Virus record (IMG/VR): IMGVR_UViG_3300028146_000030
Location: 1 to 30,090 of that record
Strand: one strand, 5' to 3'
DNA length: 30,090 nucleotides
Source of the DNA: a virus
Positions 1 through 6,663 of the stretch are shown here, piece by piece (positions within the stretch are counted from its first letter, which is position 1; every line of letters begins with the position of its first letter). The notes beneath the pieces were generated by a model that did no database searches, had not been told where the DNA came from, and saw only the letters and a program-made list of their open reading frames with translations. A program made the position numbers and the translations under genes.

Positions 1-263
1 GAAGAGACGGAAGTGGTGCCGCCACTACCCATTGTCGTCCAGTTGCAGGTCTGCGTTCCCGCGGGAGGATTTGGTCCCGCCGCTACGCTTACCGACGAGC
101 AAATATAGGTGACGGGAGGATTTACGCTGTTATCGACATAGTGCGTACCGGCAATGGAGGAGACGCCGCCTCCCGGAGGGCCGGAGCCAAAGAGAACCGT
201 GACTGGCTGTTGAGTGTAAGCAGTCGAGGCGAGCATGAGAAACATAACTAGTAGTCTTTTCAT
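1..263 (-). CDS. Secreted protein of unknown function, 5' part only (runs off the left edge)
   Basis: An open frame starts at an ATG (261-263) and continues without a stop to the window edge, so only the first 87 residues are visible. The N-terminus MKRLLVMFLMLASTAYTQQP is a good Sec signal peptide: basic start, hydrophobic core, and small residues before a likely cleavage site near A-Y-T/Q. The visible mature part is rich in Gly, Pro, Ser and Thr and has at least two cysteines (in YICSS and QTCNW), which fits an extracellular beta-rich protein. The frame is preceded by GGGG seven bases from the ATG. It follows the tail-fibre-like gene on the same strand, with an oppositely oriented peptidase gene in between. 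I do not recognise the family. It could be a fibre-associated or other exported phage protein. Confidence 0.6.
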   Translation of the reverse strand, partial: MKRLLVMFLMLASTAYTQQPVTVLFGSGPPGGGVSSIAGTHYVDNSVNPPVTYICSSVSVAAGPNPPAGTQTCNWTTMGSGGTTSVS

Positions 264-322
264 TGGCATACCCCATAAGTTGTGTCTTGCATTCCGATTA
301 CGGCCCTCTGAAAATAAAGAGC

Positions 323-712
323 ATGAGAATCCTGATAATTCTGCTGTTCGCTTCTATTTTGGTTCCGCTGGCCGAAGCTAGCCCACATGTTTATTCCAGC
401 CAGAAGGATTTTGCGAATCTTCGAGATTCCGTCTCTGCGGCCCTGCTGCAAACTTCGGTAAGTGATTCGGAGTGGACGATTTTTATTGTTCCAGAAAAGG
501 AATGGAAGTCTTCCCTTCGAAAGGGCCAGCATGGGCATACAGCCTATACGCTTCCTGGAAAACTTACCTACTTGAACGCTGAATGGTTGCGCGGTAGTAG
601 TTCTGAAAAAATCGCGCAGGTTCTCGCGCATGAATACGGGCACATTCTTTGCAATTGTTCGGATGAAGCTATCGCGGAAAATTACGTTGGCACGCTGTTT
701 CATAGACGCTAG
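323..712 (+). CDS. Small secreted HExxH metallopeptidase-like protein
   Basis: This 129-residue protein starts at the ATG at 323. An in-frame ATG at 263 would put 20 polar residues before the signal peptide, so I prefer the later start. Residues 1-19 (MRILIILLFASILVPLAEA) form a Sec signal peptide. Near the C-terminus is a zincin motif HEYGH at about residues 103-107, followed by acidic residues E115 and E119, either of which could be the third zinc ligand. Two cysteines lie in LCNCS just after the motif. It is the only gene of the left 28 kb on the plus strand. It is convergent with the tail-fibre-like gene (2 bases apart) and divergent from the partial secreted gene, so it looks like an independently transcribed added gene. 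It could digest host envelope or surface protein; the substrate is unknown. The minus-strand frame covering the same bases has no recognisable features. Confidence 0.65.
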   Translation: MRILIILLFASILVPLAEASPHVYSSQKDFANLRDSVSAALLQTSVSDSEWTIFIVPEKEWKSSLRKGQHGHTAYTLPGKLTYLNAEWLRGSSSEKIAQVLAHEYGHILCNCSDEAIAENYVGTLFHRR

Positions 713-714
713 GC

Positions 715-2256
715 TCATTTGTAAACAGCTGTCCATGTGAAATCTTTTCCCGTCGCTGCAGTGCATCCAATACCGGCCGTCGTAATACGAAAACTAAATG
801 TGTGGCCTGCGGGCATAGATACGGAAATAGCGCCGGAATCGGTGATAACGCCTCCTCCGTTAGCTATTGTTAGGCTGGATAGAGCAGAAGCCGCAGTCTC
901 GTCATAGAAAGCTACAACTGGTTGCGTCGAACATCCGGCAAGAAAAGTTCCTTCTTCTGAAGAGAAAAACCGGATTAGGGTGTGGGCGGAAGGGAAAATT
1001 GTCTGCGCGTATGCTCCAGCCACCGCCGAATCTAAAGAGCCAGTTCCTCCTCCTCCAAGTTGAATGTATGGAGGCATGTGACTTGACCATGTGGCCTCAG
1101 TAACTCCACTAGTAGGCGGTGACCCCCAAGTTCCATCGCCCCGCCAGAAGGTGGAAGAAGATGCGCCTGTTCCGCCGTTTAGTCTGTTCACGGAAAGATT
1201 GCCGGAAGAGATGTTTGAGGCGTTCGTGGTGTCTGTCGTGGCGCTCGCCGCGAATAAATTTCCATTTGTTTTCGTGCAGGTAATTACGAGCGTGCCAGAA
1301 GTCAGGCAGTCGCCTGATAAGTCTCCGTTTGTAAGCGAGGTTGCGCCGGAGAATTTGGCCAGATTGCCAGAGGCAGGAGAGCCTGTAGCGGTAAGAGTTC
1401 CGCTCGATGTTCCGCAAGGCCCGCTGGAAGTTGTAAGCTGTCCGCCCGTCGTAACCTGAACGCAATTTCCCACGGTCAAGCCGGTCACAAATAGGCTAGA
1501 GGTTTTGAATAATCCGACATTTCCCGTAACTGGAGCATTGGCCGCATCGAGGCGCAAGTAAGTCGAGTCCCCGTTCGGGGCAGTTGCAGGCGGAGTCTGG
1601 TTGATAGGAATTGCCGCTGTTACATCCAGCGTGATGCCATTTTTGGCATGGAGTGGCATTTCGGAACTTCCCTTGCCACCAACGAAAATTTGCATTCCAT
1701 ACCAAACAGATAGCTTCGAGCCTCCGCATTCAATGTCGCCGCCCAGTATTCCGGTCGAATCGCGCGTGGAGTATAGAGTGCCTGAGATAACTCCAGAACC
1801 GTTGGCTGCTATATCAAAGAAGTAAACTCCGCCCTGTGAAGGGGCGATTAAGGCCGTTCCATTAATGCGCGGAACGTTCCCTCCGCATCCCCTCAGCCAG
1901 AACCGTACAAAAGCTCCCTGCCCAACTGTTCCTAACCCTAAATTCTGAAGTGTTCCGGTTACGGTAGTCGTTGCAAAAGACGAAGCCGCAAGCAGAAGTA
2001 GAATGGCCATACCAAATAGGCCCTTGCCGAACATCTTGGCCATGCCGCCACCTCCGAACGGGTTAGTGCCCGTTCCACCCGTAAGAGAACTCTGCGCGTT
2101 CTGTTGCTGCATCCTGCCGGGGTCGGTGAAATTTGGAGGGAGTAGGGGGACTTGCGGGTTTTGGGCAGTTGGCTGGACAGGATTCAAAACGTTCGCAGCG
2201 GGAGAAGCGCCATAAGGAGAACTGGGGAGAAATGACTTCGGGGGAGTTTGGCCCAC
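715..2256 (-). CDS. Tail-fibre-like protein with an internal signal-peptide-like segment
   Basis: The protein is about 513 residues. I place the start at the GTG at 2254-2256, which overlaps the upstream stop as TAGTG and has GGAAG six bases before it. A GTG at 2277 is in frame but has no ribosome-binding site. Residues 1-71 are rich in P, Q, N and G. From residue 72 ([18 protein letters not shown]...) follows a signal-peptide-like or membrane segment ending AASSFA. The rest is Ser/Thr/Gly-rich and beta-like with scattered cysteines. [11 protein letters not shown] is a motif common in phage tail fibres and collars. Its place at the end of the virion operon fits a receptor-binding or fibre protein. 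An internal ATG at 2043 has GGAGGT seven bases upstream and could make a shorter secreted form, although GGA GGT are also simply glycine codons. Confidence 0.65.
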   Translation of the reverse strand: MGQTPPKSFLPSSPYGASPAANVLNPVQPTAQNPQVPLLPPNFTDPGRMQQQNAQSSLTGGTGTNPFGGGGMAKMFGKGLFGMAILLLLAASSFATTTVTGTLQNLGLGTVGQGAFVRFWLRGCGGNVPRINGTALIAPSQGGVYFFDIAANGSGVISGTLYSTRDSTGILGGDIECGGSKLSVWYGMQIFVGGKGSSEMPLHAKNGITLDVTAAIPINQTPPATAPNGDSTYLRLDAANAPVTGNVGLFKTSSLFVTGLTVGNCVQVTTGGQLTTSSGPCGTSSGTLTATGSPASGNLAKFSGATSLTNGDLSGDCLTSGTLVITCTKTNGNLFAASATTDTTNASNISSGNLSVNRLNGGTGASSSTFWRGDGTWGSPPTSGVTEATWSSHMPPYIQLGGGGTGSLDSAVAGAYAQTIFPSAHTLIRFFSSEEGTFLAGCSTQPVVAFYDETAASALSSLTIANGGGVITDSGAISVSMPAGHTFSFRITTAGIGCTAATGKDFTWTAVYK

Positions 2257-3578
2257 TATTGGCTTCCCTTCATCCACGGCAACTGGCTTCGGATTGTAGC
2301 TTGTTCCGCAAGTTTCGGACGCGCATAATCTGCGATTGCTTCGTCAGGAACGCTCTGCGGAATGGAAACTCTATTCGTTCCGTCGTGCGCCCAGCGGATG
2401 CCCATGCTGTCTTTTTGCACCTGAATCGGTTGCTGGAAAGGAGTCGGATTACCTTGCGGCATGTTGCTTTCACGCAAGGCGTTGAATTCTGGGTTAGGCT
2501 CTCCCATTGAAGGTCTAGGTTGTACAAGGAATGGTTCCTTGCGGACGTTCTTCAAAACATCAAGAGCGCCGGGTTGACCTCGCGTTGCTCGCGTTTCGAG
2601 TTGCTCACGCGGCACAGACCAAAGAGAGCCGGGACGGTCTGCGCTAACTGCCGGATTCGGCTCAGGGAATGTCTCTATCGGCTGGTCGGCTTGCGGCTTC
2701 GCCTGTGCGGTTGGTTCTCCGCTAAATGGGTCAACGTTTCGCGCAGCAACCGGAGCGCGAGATGGAACTCTCGACCACGGATACTGATTGCCTTTGCCGT
2801 AAGCGGCATCGGCAAATTCAGGCGTACCCGGCTTGATAACATCGTGGGACGGAGCCTGCCACGGAAGAGGCTCAGGAGCTTGCGCTCTCTTTATAGCCGC
2901 GGCGTTCTCTTGTCCAAAAAGCGTTTCTTGCTTCCCTTGAGCAGCAAGTTCATTGATTCTGTTCGGCATGGACTCTTCCGTGGCCTGCAACATATTGCGA
3001 ACTTTCGGAAGATTCGGGTCAAGAAGGTCCCCTAGCGCCGTTGCTCGTTCATTATTCATCCACGGAATCAACTTAATGCCCGGTCGAGGCTCAAGAGTTC
3101 TTGGATTTATTACTGTCTTACCCAGAGAGGCCCTGTTCCACGGAACCGCCCCAGCAAAACCGCCCAGAGTTCCACCGGCCAATTCCCCGTATTCCGGTGG
3201 GATACCTGCCGCGTCTGCCGCTTTTCTTCCTGCGTATCCCCCTACCTTTGCTCCCGCGATTGACTTGGCAGCGGCCATCGGAGCATACGCCGCCACGGCA
3301 TTTGTAACTGCCGCTGGATTATTCATCTGCCATTTTACGGCACGGTTTTTCCTTTGCTGCAATTCTGCTTGTTGCTGTTCGTACGGCGCGGTGGCGCGGC
3401 CCTGAAGGTACTGACCTGCCTGCTGCTGCGACTGCGCTTCCATGCCTTCGCCAGTCTTTAGATTGGGGCCTTGACTTGGCGGTTGGATTCCTAGCGCTTC
3501 CGCAATCATTTCTGGCGTGGCTTCATCGGGAAAGCGGTGCTTCTGCCCTTTTTCGTCGGTCACTACATGGTCAGGCAT
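2256..3578 (-). CDS. Putative internal virion (ejection) protein, 440 aa
   Basis: Starts at an ATG (3576-3578) that overlaps the upstream stop as TAATG. The first 30 residues, including [12 protein letters not shown] and [14 protein letters not shown], resemble the short N-terminal module (peptide-like D-x-G...F-P-x-x-A/T-P-E) found at the start of many podovirus internal or structural proteins. Residues about 85-145 are Ala/Gly-rich and weakly hydrophobic ([18 protein letters not shown] and nearby). The remainder is low-complexity and rich in P, Q, E and N. No catalytic motif was found. Together with its neighbours it lies where T7-like phages keep genes for the proteins ejected with the DNA. 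The role as an ejection or internal core protein is inferred from position and composition, not from a recognised domain. Confidence 0.6.
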   Translation of the reverse strand: MPDHVVTDEKGQKHRFPDEATPEMIAEALGIQPPSQGPNLKTGEGMEAQSQQQAGQYLQGRATAPYEQQQAELQQRKNRAVKWQMNNPAAVTNAVAAYAPMAAAKSIAGAKVGGYAGRKAADAAGIPPEYGELAGGTLGGFAGAVPWNRASLGKTVINPRTLEPRPGIKLIPWMNNERATALGDLLDPNLPKVRNMLQATEESMPNRINELAAQGKQETLFGQENAAAIKRAQAPEPLPWQAPSHDVIKPGTPEFADAAYGKGNQYPWSRVPSRAPVAARNVDPFSGEPTAQAKPQADQPIETFPEPNPAVSADRPGSLWSVPREQLETRATRGQPGALDVLKNVRKEPFLVQPRPSMGEPNPEFNALRESNMPQGNPTPFQQPIQVQKDSMGIRWAHDGTNRVSIPQSVPDEAIADYARPKLAEQATIRSQLPWMKGSQ

Positions 3579-4957
3579 TAGTTAGGCTTCGGGCCTTTCA
3601 CGAGCTTCCCATTCTCGATATGCCACTCGATTACGTCCTTGTTACCGCCGCCCGGTTGAGACTTATTCACCGCCGCGTTCTTCTGTTGGTCGAGCATGTT
3701 CATTTTGCTTTGTGCGAGAGCTTTGTAGGCGTCCAACACAGCCAAAGATTGCTCAGGACTCTGCCTGTTGACGTTCAGCGTCTTCCCAGTCTTGCTCATT
3801 TCGGCATCGGTGATATGGCCTTTAGCGATTACGTTCGTCACTTCTCCGCCGTAGGCATCGGCAATCGCCTGCGCTGTGAGCGGTCCACTCACGCCAAATT
3901 CTGCTTTGAATCTGTTTTTCAGGCTGTTGAGCGTTTGCTGGTCACCGTTGTTAAGCGCTTGGATAGCAGAACGCAGCAAGTCCGCGTGCTGCACCATCGT
4001 CGTGAAGGCAACTTTCTGGTCGCCAATCTTTGTGGGGACTTCCGCCGCAGCTGCTCTCTTTGGAACCTGCACACTGGCGGAGCTTGGTCCGGGTTTGCCC
4101 ATTGCTCCAGTTCCGCTGGTAATGATGGTCTGGCCGGGATTGTCCACGTCGGCCACTTCACGAGGAGAGGCAAGCGCCGGAGGGCTATACTGCTGGCCAT
4201 TTGGCCCAGTAACAGGAGTTGCCTGAGCTGTCTTGCGGTTGACGATAATCGGGCCTTGCGCCGTCATCTGCGGAACGTTAGCAAAGACATCCGAACGCTG
4301 GATAGCAGCCAGCTGAGTCAACCCCATTGGCTTGCCAATGAACTCATCCGGCAGGTTATGGTCTTTCGCAATTTCTGGCGTGATAGTAATGCCTTGTGCT
4401 GTTTGCGGAACAACCGAGCGGGTTTGCGTGTCGTACAAGCCAACATTCGGAACCGGAACATAGCGATGAATCTTTTCCTGCGAAGCCCTGTTTCCTTCTG
4501 CGATGCTCTCTGCCGTGTCGCCTTTCATCCCTTGAACGGTCTGAGCTGAGCTTGCCTTGATTCCAGCTGGGCCTAGAGCCTTGGCCAGCCATCCCGGTAT
4601 CTGTCCCATACCCGGAACGTTGACGTTTTGTGCTTCGGACCTGAGTACATTTGTCTGGGCCTGTTGTTGGGCAAGTTGATTCTGCTGTGCTGCTCTCTGC
4701 CACGGCAGCGTATAACCCGCTTCAAAGCCCATACCGGCCCCGCCAGAGCGCCTTCCGCCTGTCGCGGCTACTGTCTCCTCGGATTTTGCTCTGCCCGCCA
4801 GAGCGCCTTGTAGGCCCGATTGCAGGATATTTACGAGCTTCGCAGCCTTTGTTGAACCTACATCCATGCTACTTGAAGCAGGATTCTGTTCCTGCCCGAA
4901 TGTTCCCGGAGGAATTCCTGCCGCCTGTGTCTGGGGTTGGCGGAAAGAGTCACCCAT
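3578..4957 (-). CDS. Putative internal virion protein, 459 aa
   Basis: Starts at ATG 4955-4957, overlapping the end of the preceding gene by 8 bases (ATGGGTGA). The N-terminus MGDSFRQPQTQAAG shares the MG plus Q/N/P/S-rich pattern of its neighbours, followed by a hydrophobic patch (KLVNILQSGLQGALAG, about residues 39-54). Residues about 90-110 are Gln/Ala-rich with coiled-coil potential. The C-terminal third has helix-rich, moderately charged sequence (for example MVQHADLLRSAIQALNNGDQ). It has no cysteines and no enzyme motif that I can see. The position between tail-nozzle and fibre genes suggests a DNA-ejection or core protein. I do not recognise a named family. Confidence 0.6.
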   Translation of the reverse strand: MGDSFRQPQTQAAGIPPGTFGQEQNPASSSMDVGSTKAAKLVNILQSGLQGALAGRAKSEETVAATGGRRSGGAGMGFEAGYTLPWQRAAQQNQLAQQQAQTNVLRSEAQNVNVPGMGQIPGWLAKALGPAGIKASSAQTVQGMKGDTAESIAEGNRASQEKIHRYVPVPNVGLYDTQTRSVVPQTAQGITITPEIAKDHNLPDEFIGKPMGLTQLAAIQRSDVFANVPQMTAQGPIIVNRKTAQATPVTGPNGQQYSPPALASPREVADVDNPGQTIITSGTGAMGKPGPSSASVQVPKRAAAAEVPTKIGDQKVAFTTMVQHADLLRSAIQALNNGDQQTLNSLKNRFKAEFGVSGPLTAQAIADAYGGEVTNVIAKGHITDAEMSKTGKTLNVNRQSPEQSLAVLDAYKALAQSKMNMLDQQKNAAVNKSQPGGGNKDVIEWHIENGKLVKGPKPN

Positions 4958-5201
4958 TGGCGCTCCCGTAGAAAGCTAGGTTGTTCGGCTTCTGTTGGCG
5001 TTGCGGTAGAAAGTAGTCGGCGGAAACCTGCTGCGCTTGAGGCATTGGCCCCATCTGCGCTCCGCCTTGCTGAGGCATTTGCTGCTGATTCTGGAGTCCT
5101 TGCCCTAGTCCTCCAAGTCCGCCTTTCAAGAGCTTGAGCATGGGATTCGGTCCGGCATCCACGCTCGTTGAATCCATTTGCGACGGTGCGTTTTGTCCCA
5201 T
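4950..5201 (-). CDS. Small Gln-rich virion-type protein, 83 aa
   Basis: Start ATG at 5199-5201 has a clear AGGAGA ribosome-binding site seven bases away. The protein begins MGQNAPSQMDST, contains a short Gly/Leu amphipathic stretch (MLKLLKGGLGGLGQGL), then a Gln/Pro/Met-rich region. It ends with NNLAFYGSANG. The LAFYG tail is shared with the 154-residue protein at 22.7-23.1 kb and, as SFYGE, with the 166-residue protein beside it. It has no catalytic features. It sits within the run of internal-virion-type genes and is probably a small virion component. The function is unknown. Confidence 0.6.
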   Translation of the reverse strand: MGQNAPSQMDSTSVDAGPNPMLKLLKGGLGGLGQGLQNQQQMPQQGGAQMGPMPQAQQVSADYFLPQRQQKPNNLAFYGSANG

Positions 5202-5210
5202 AAAGTTCTC

Positions 5211-5756
5211 CTAGAAGGGAATGGCCGAAGCCAATCCGCCAGCCAAACCGCCAAGCAAACCGCCCAAACCGGGTTTAGCAAGCGGCGCATTCATCACCGA
5301 ACTGTTTCCCTGTAATGCCTGACCTGAGTACGCTGTTGGATTTGCGATTTGGGCTTGTCCCAAAAGTCCAGCCGCGCCTTGCTGTTTCGCCTGAAGATTA
5401 GCGCCTTGCGCTCCCTGTAGTTGGTCGTCAAAAGCCCTTGCCTGATTGGAAGCTAAGTCGGTTCTTGCTCCGGTAGCGAAACCCGAAGGAAGAGAGTTTG
5501 CATTTTGTCCAAGAGATTGTTCGAGCTGTTGCCTCGCTGGGGCAAAAGCCCGCGCTACGTTTCCGCCCGCTGCGTCCGTAAGGTTCGCCATGTACGGCAA
5601 ACCCTTCTGCATCAGGTCCGTATAGAATGGATTTACTTTGTTTTGTTGCGCTTCGGAGAATTGCTCTTGCCGTCCAAAAGCCTGCCCAAGCTGGGTATCC
5701 AGTTTTCCTTGCGCTGATGCCGCGTCTTTTTGTTCTTGGCTAGGTCCGCCGCCCAT
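5211..5756 (-). CDS. Putative internal virion protein, 181 aa (T7 gp14-like by position and composition)
   Basis: The start is the ATG at 5754-5756, which overlaps the upstream TAA as TAATG and has GGAGGT seven bases upstream. A GTG seven codons earlier lacks such a site. The protein is Ala/Gln/Gly-rich and mostly helical, with coiled-coil-like stretches (SEAQQNKVNPFYTDLMQKG; ARQQLEQSLGQNANS). It ends in a very Gly/Leu-rich hydrophobic tail (GLGGLLGGLAGGLASAIPF) that could associate with membrane. By order (nozzle, GNAT-like protein, this gene, larger internal proteins) it matches the slot of the small internal virion protein of T7-like phages. That is an inference from synteny; no sequence motif proves it. 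Confidence 0.6.
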   Translation of the reverse strand: MGGGPSQEQKDAASAQGKLDTQLGQAFGRQEQFSEAQQNKVNPFYTDLMQKGLPYMANLTDAAGGNVARAFAPARQQLEQSLGQNANSLPSGFATGARTDLASNQARAFDDQLQGAQGANLQAKQQGAAGLLGQAQIANPTAYSGQALQGNSSVMNAPLAKPGLGGLLGGLAGGLASAIPF

Positions 5757-6130
5757 TACCGCACCTCCACCGACCACCGCTGCGCCGATTTAGCGCCAAA
5801 CTCTTTGAGTACCTGTTTCCAGTCGGGGCAACGCTGTTCGGGCTTCTCGTCGCCAATATACACGAAAGCCTCCTGCCCGCGGCATCCATTATCGGAAAAG
5901 AAATCGTTCATGCGATGCGTCAGAGCGCGTAGCACATCCGCATCCGTAGCCCGCAGCAAAGGAATATCGGGACGCAACACATAGCCCGAAATCCCCATCA
6001 CTTCCTCATTCTTTAGCCCAACCCAGACCTTTGCGAACTTGCTCAAATTCAGGTCCTTGCCTTTAGCCAATTCTCTCAGAGCATAATCGACTGCCGCGTC
6101 GTGAAGTTTCGCGTCTTTCGGCTCCAACAA
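5756..6130 (-). CDS. GNAT-like (acetyltransferase-fold) phage protein
   Basis: Residues about 27-55 (KFAKVWVGLKNEEVMGISG followed by YVLRPD) read like beta2-beta3 of the GNAT fold. After them come a helix, a strand (EAFVYIGDE), a helix (DWKQVLKEFG) and a final strand (AQRWSVEV). The acetyl-CoA loop (Q/R-x-x-G-x-G/A) is not evident, so activity is doubtful. A small GNAT-like protein in the same slot after the tail nozzle occurs in T7-like phages (gp13), which supports a virion-assembly role; this is inference. The coordinates use the first conventional codon, TTG at 6130. The frame stays open upstream through a protein-like sequence (LRVIPLDFIGQGAL) to an ATT at 6170-6172 that has GGAGG nine bases before it. 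The true protein may therefore be 138 residues with an AUU start. Confidence 0.55.
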   Translation of the reverse strand: MLEPKDAKLHDAAVDYALRELAKGKDLNLSKFAKVWVGLKNEEVMGISGYVLRPDIPLLRATDADVLRALTHRMNDFFSDNGCRGQEAFVYIGDEKPEQRCPDWKQVLKEFGAKSAQRWSVEVR

Positions 6131-6165
6131 AGCGCCTTGCCCTATGAAATCTAGCGGTATGACTC

Positions 6166-6663
6166 TTAGAATGTGTTTATGCCTCCGCGCGTGAAGTTCG
6201 TTCTGGTATTTCCTCCGCCTGCGCCGCCATCTGTGTATCCCGGAGGAACTGCTGGCATTGTCGGTGCTCCCGCTTCTACACTGGCTATCCCTTGCACTTG
6301 CACCTTTTGCGATTCGATTCCCAAACTATTTAGAGAAGAAACGAAATAGTTCGTCACCGGAGGCGTGGAGCCGGAACTCGTTTCAATGAAATGCTGCCTG
6401 GTTCCCCTATCGTTGATGTCGGCAAATAAAGTGTTTTCATCGTCCTTGTACACTCGCCAACGCTGAATGTCGGTATTGAACCCAGCCGGAAGATTCCATG
6501 TAAGTAAGACTCCTCTCGGTCCCGATTGAGCAATAATGTCTCTAGGAGGCTGCGGCTTCTGCGCCGTTCCTCTGGTAAGAGTCGTGTCCCTTGCTTGCGC
6601 TCTGGCAATCTGCCGTTCTTCTGTCGTCATTCGGATGCCATATCCACGCAAAATAACTTTCAT
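6166..6663 (-). CDS. Fibronectin type III-like virion protein
   Basis: Starts at ATG 6661-6663 in an ATGA overlap with the nozzle gene. After a charged N-terminus (to about residue 35), residues about 38-125 look like one fibronectin type III domain. The markers are PQPPRDIIAQ, the strand GVLLTWNLP, RWRVYKDDENTLFADI, the TNYFVSSLNSLGIES strand pair typical of the Y-x-V-x-A/S-x-N F-G strands, and QKVQVQ. The C-terminal 35 residues are Gly/Asn/Thr-rich. Such domains are common on tail and capsid surfaces, where they are thought to bind carbohydrate or cell surface weakly. It directly follows the nozzle gene, so a tail-tip decoration is likely. The fold assignment is by pattern only. Confidence 0.6.
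   Translation of the reverse strand: MKVILRGYGIRMTTEERQIARAQARDTTLTRGTAQKPQPPRDIIAQSGPRGVLLTWNLPAGFNTDIQRWRVYKDDENTLFADINDRGTRQHFIETSSGSTPPVTNYFVSSLNSLGIESQKVQVQGIASVEAGAPTMPAVPPGYTDGGAGGGNTRTNFTRGGINTF

Noticed and set aside
260-766. 168-codon minus-strand frame opposite the peptidase
   Set aside because: It overlaps the convincing HEYGH peptidase with signal peptide on the other strand and has a scrambled, Arg/Met/Cys-rich composition with no motif.
3476-4549. Long plus-strand frame (357 codons)
   Set aside because: It runs antisense to a well-supported virion operon and is Arg/His/Leu/Cys-rich as expected from a shadow frame; no ribosome-binding site.
5211-5300. Gly/Leu-rich end of the 181-residue virion protein as a holin
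   Set aside because: It is a low-complexity tail on a virion-type protein with no charged flanking ends typical of holins and no lysis gene nearby.
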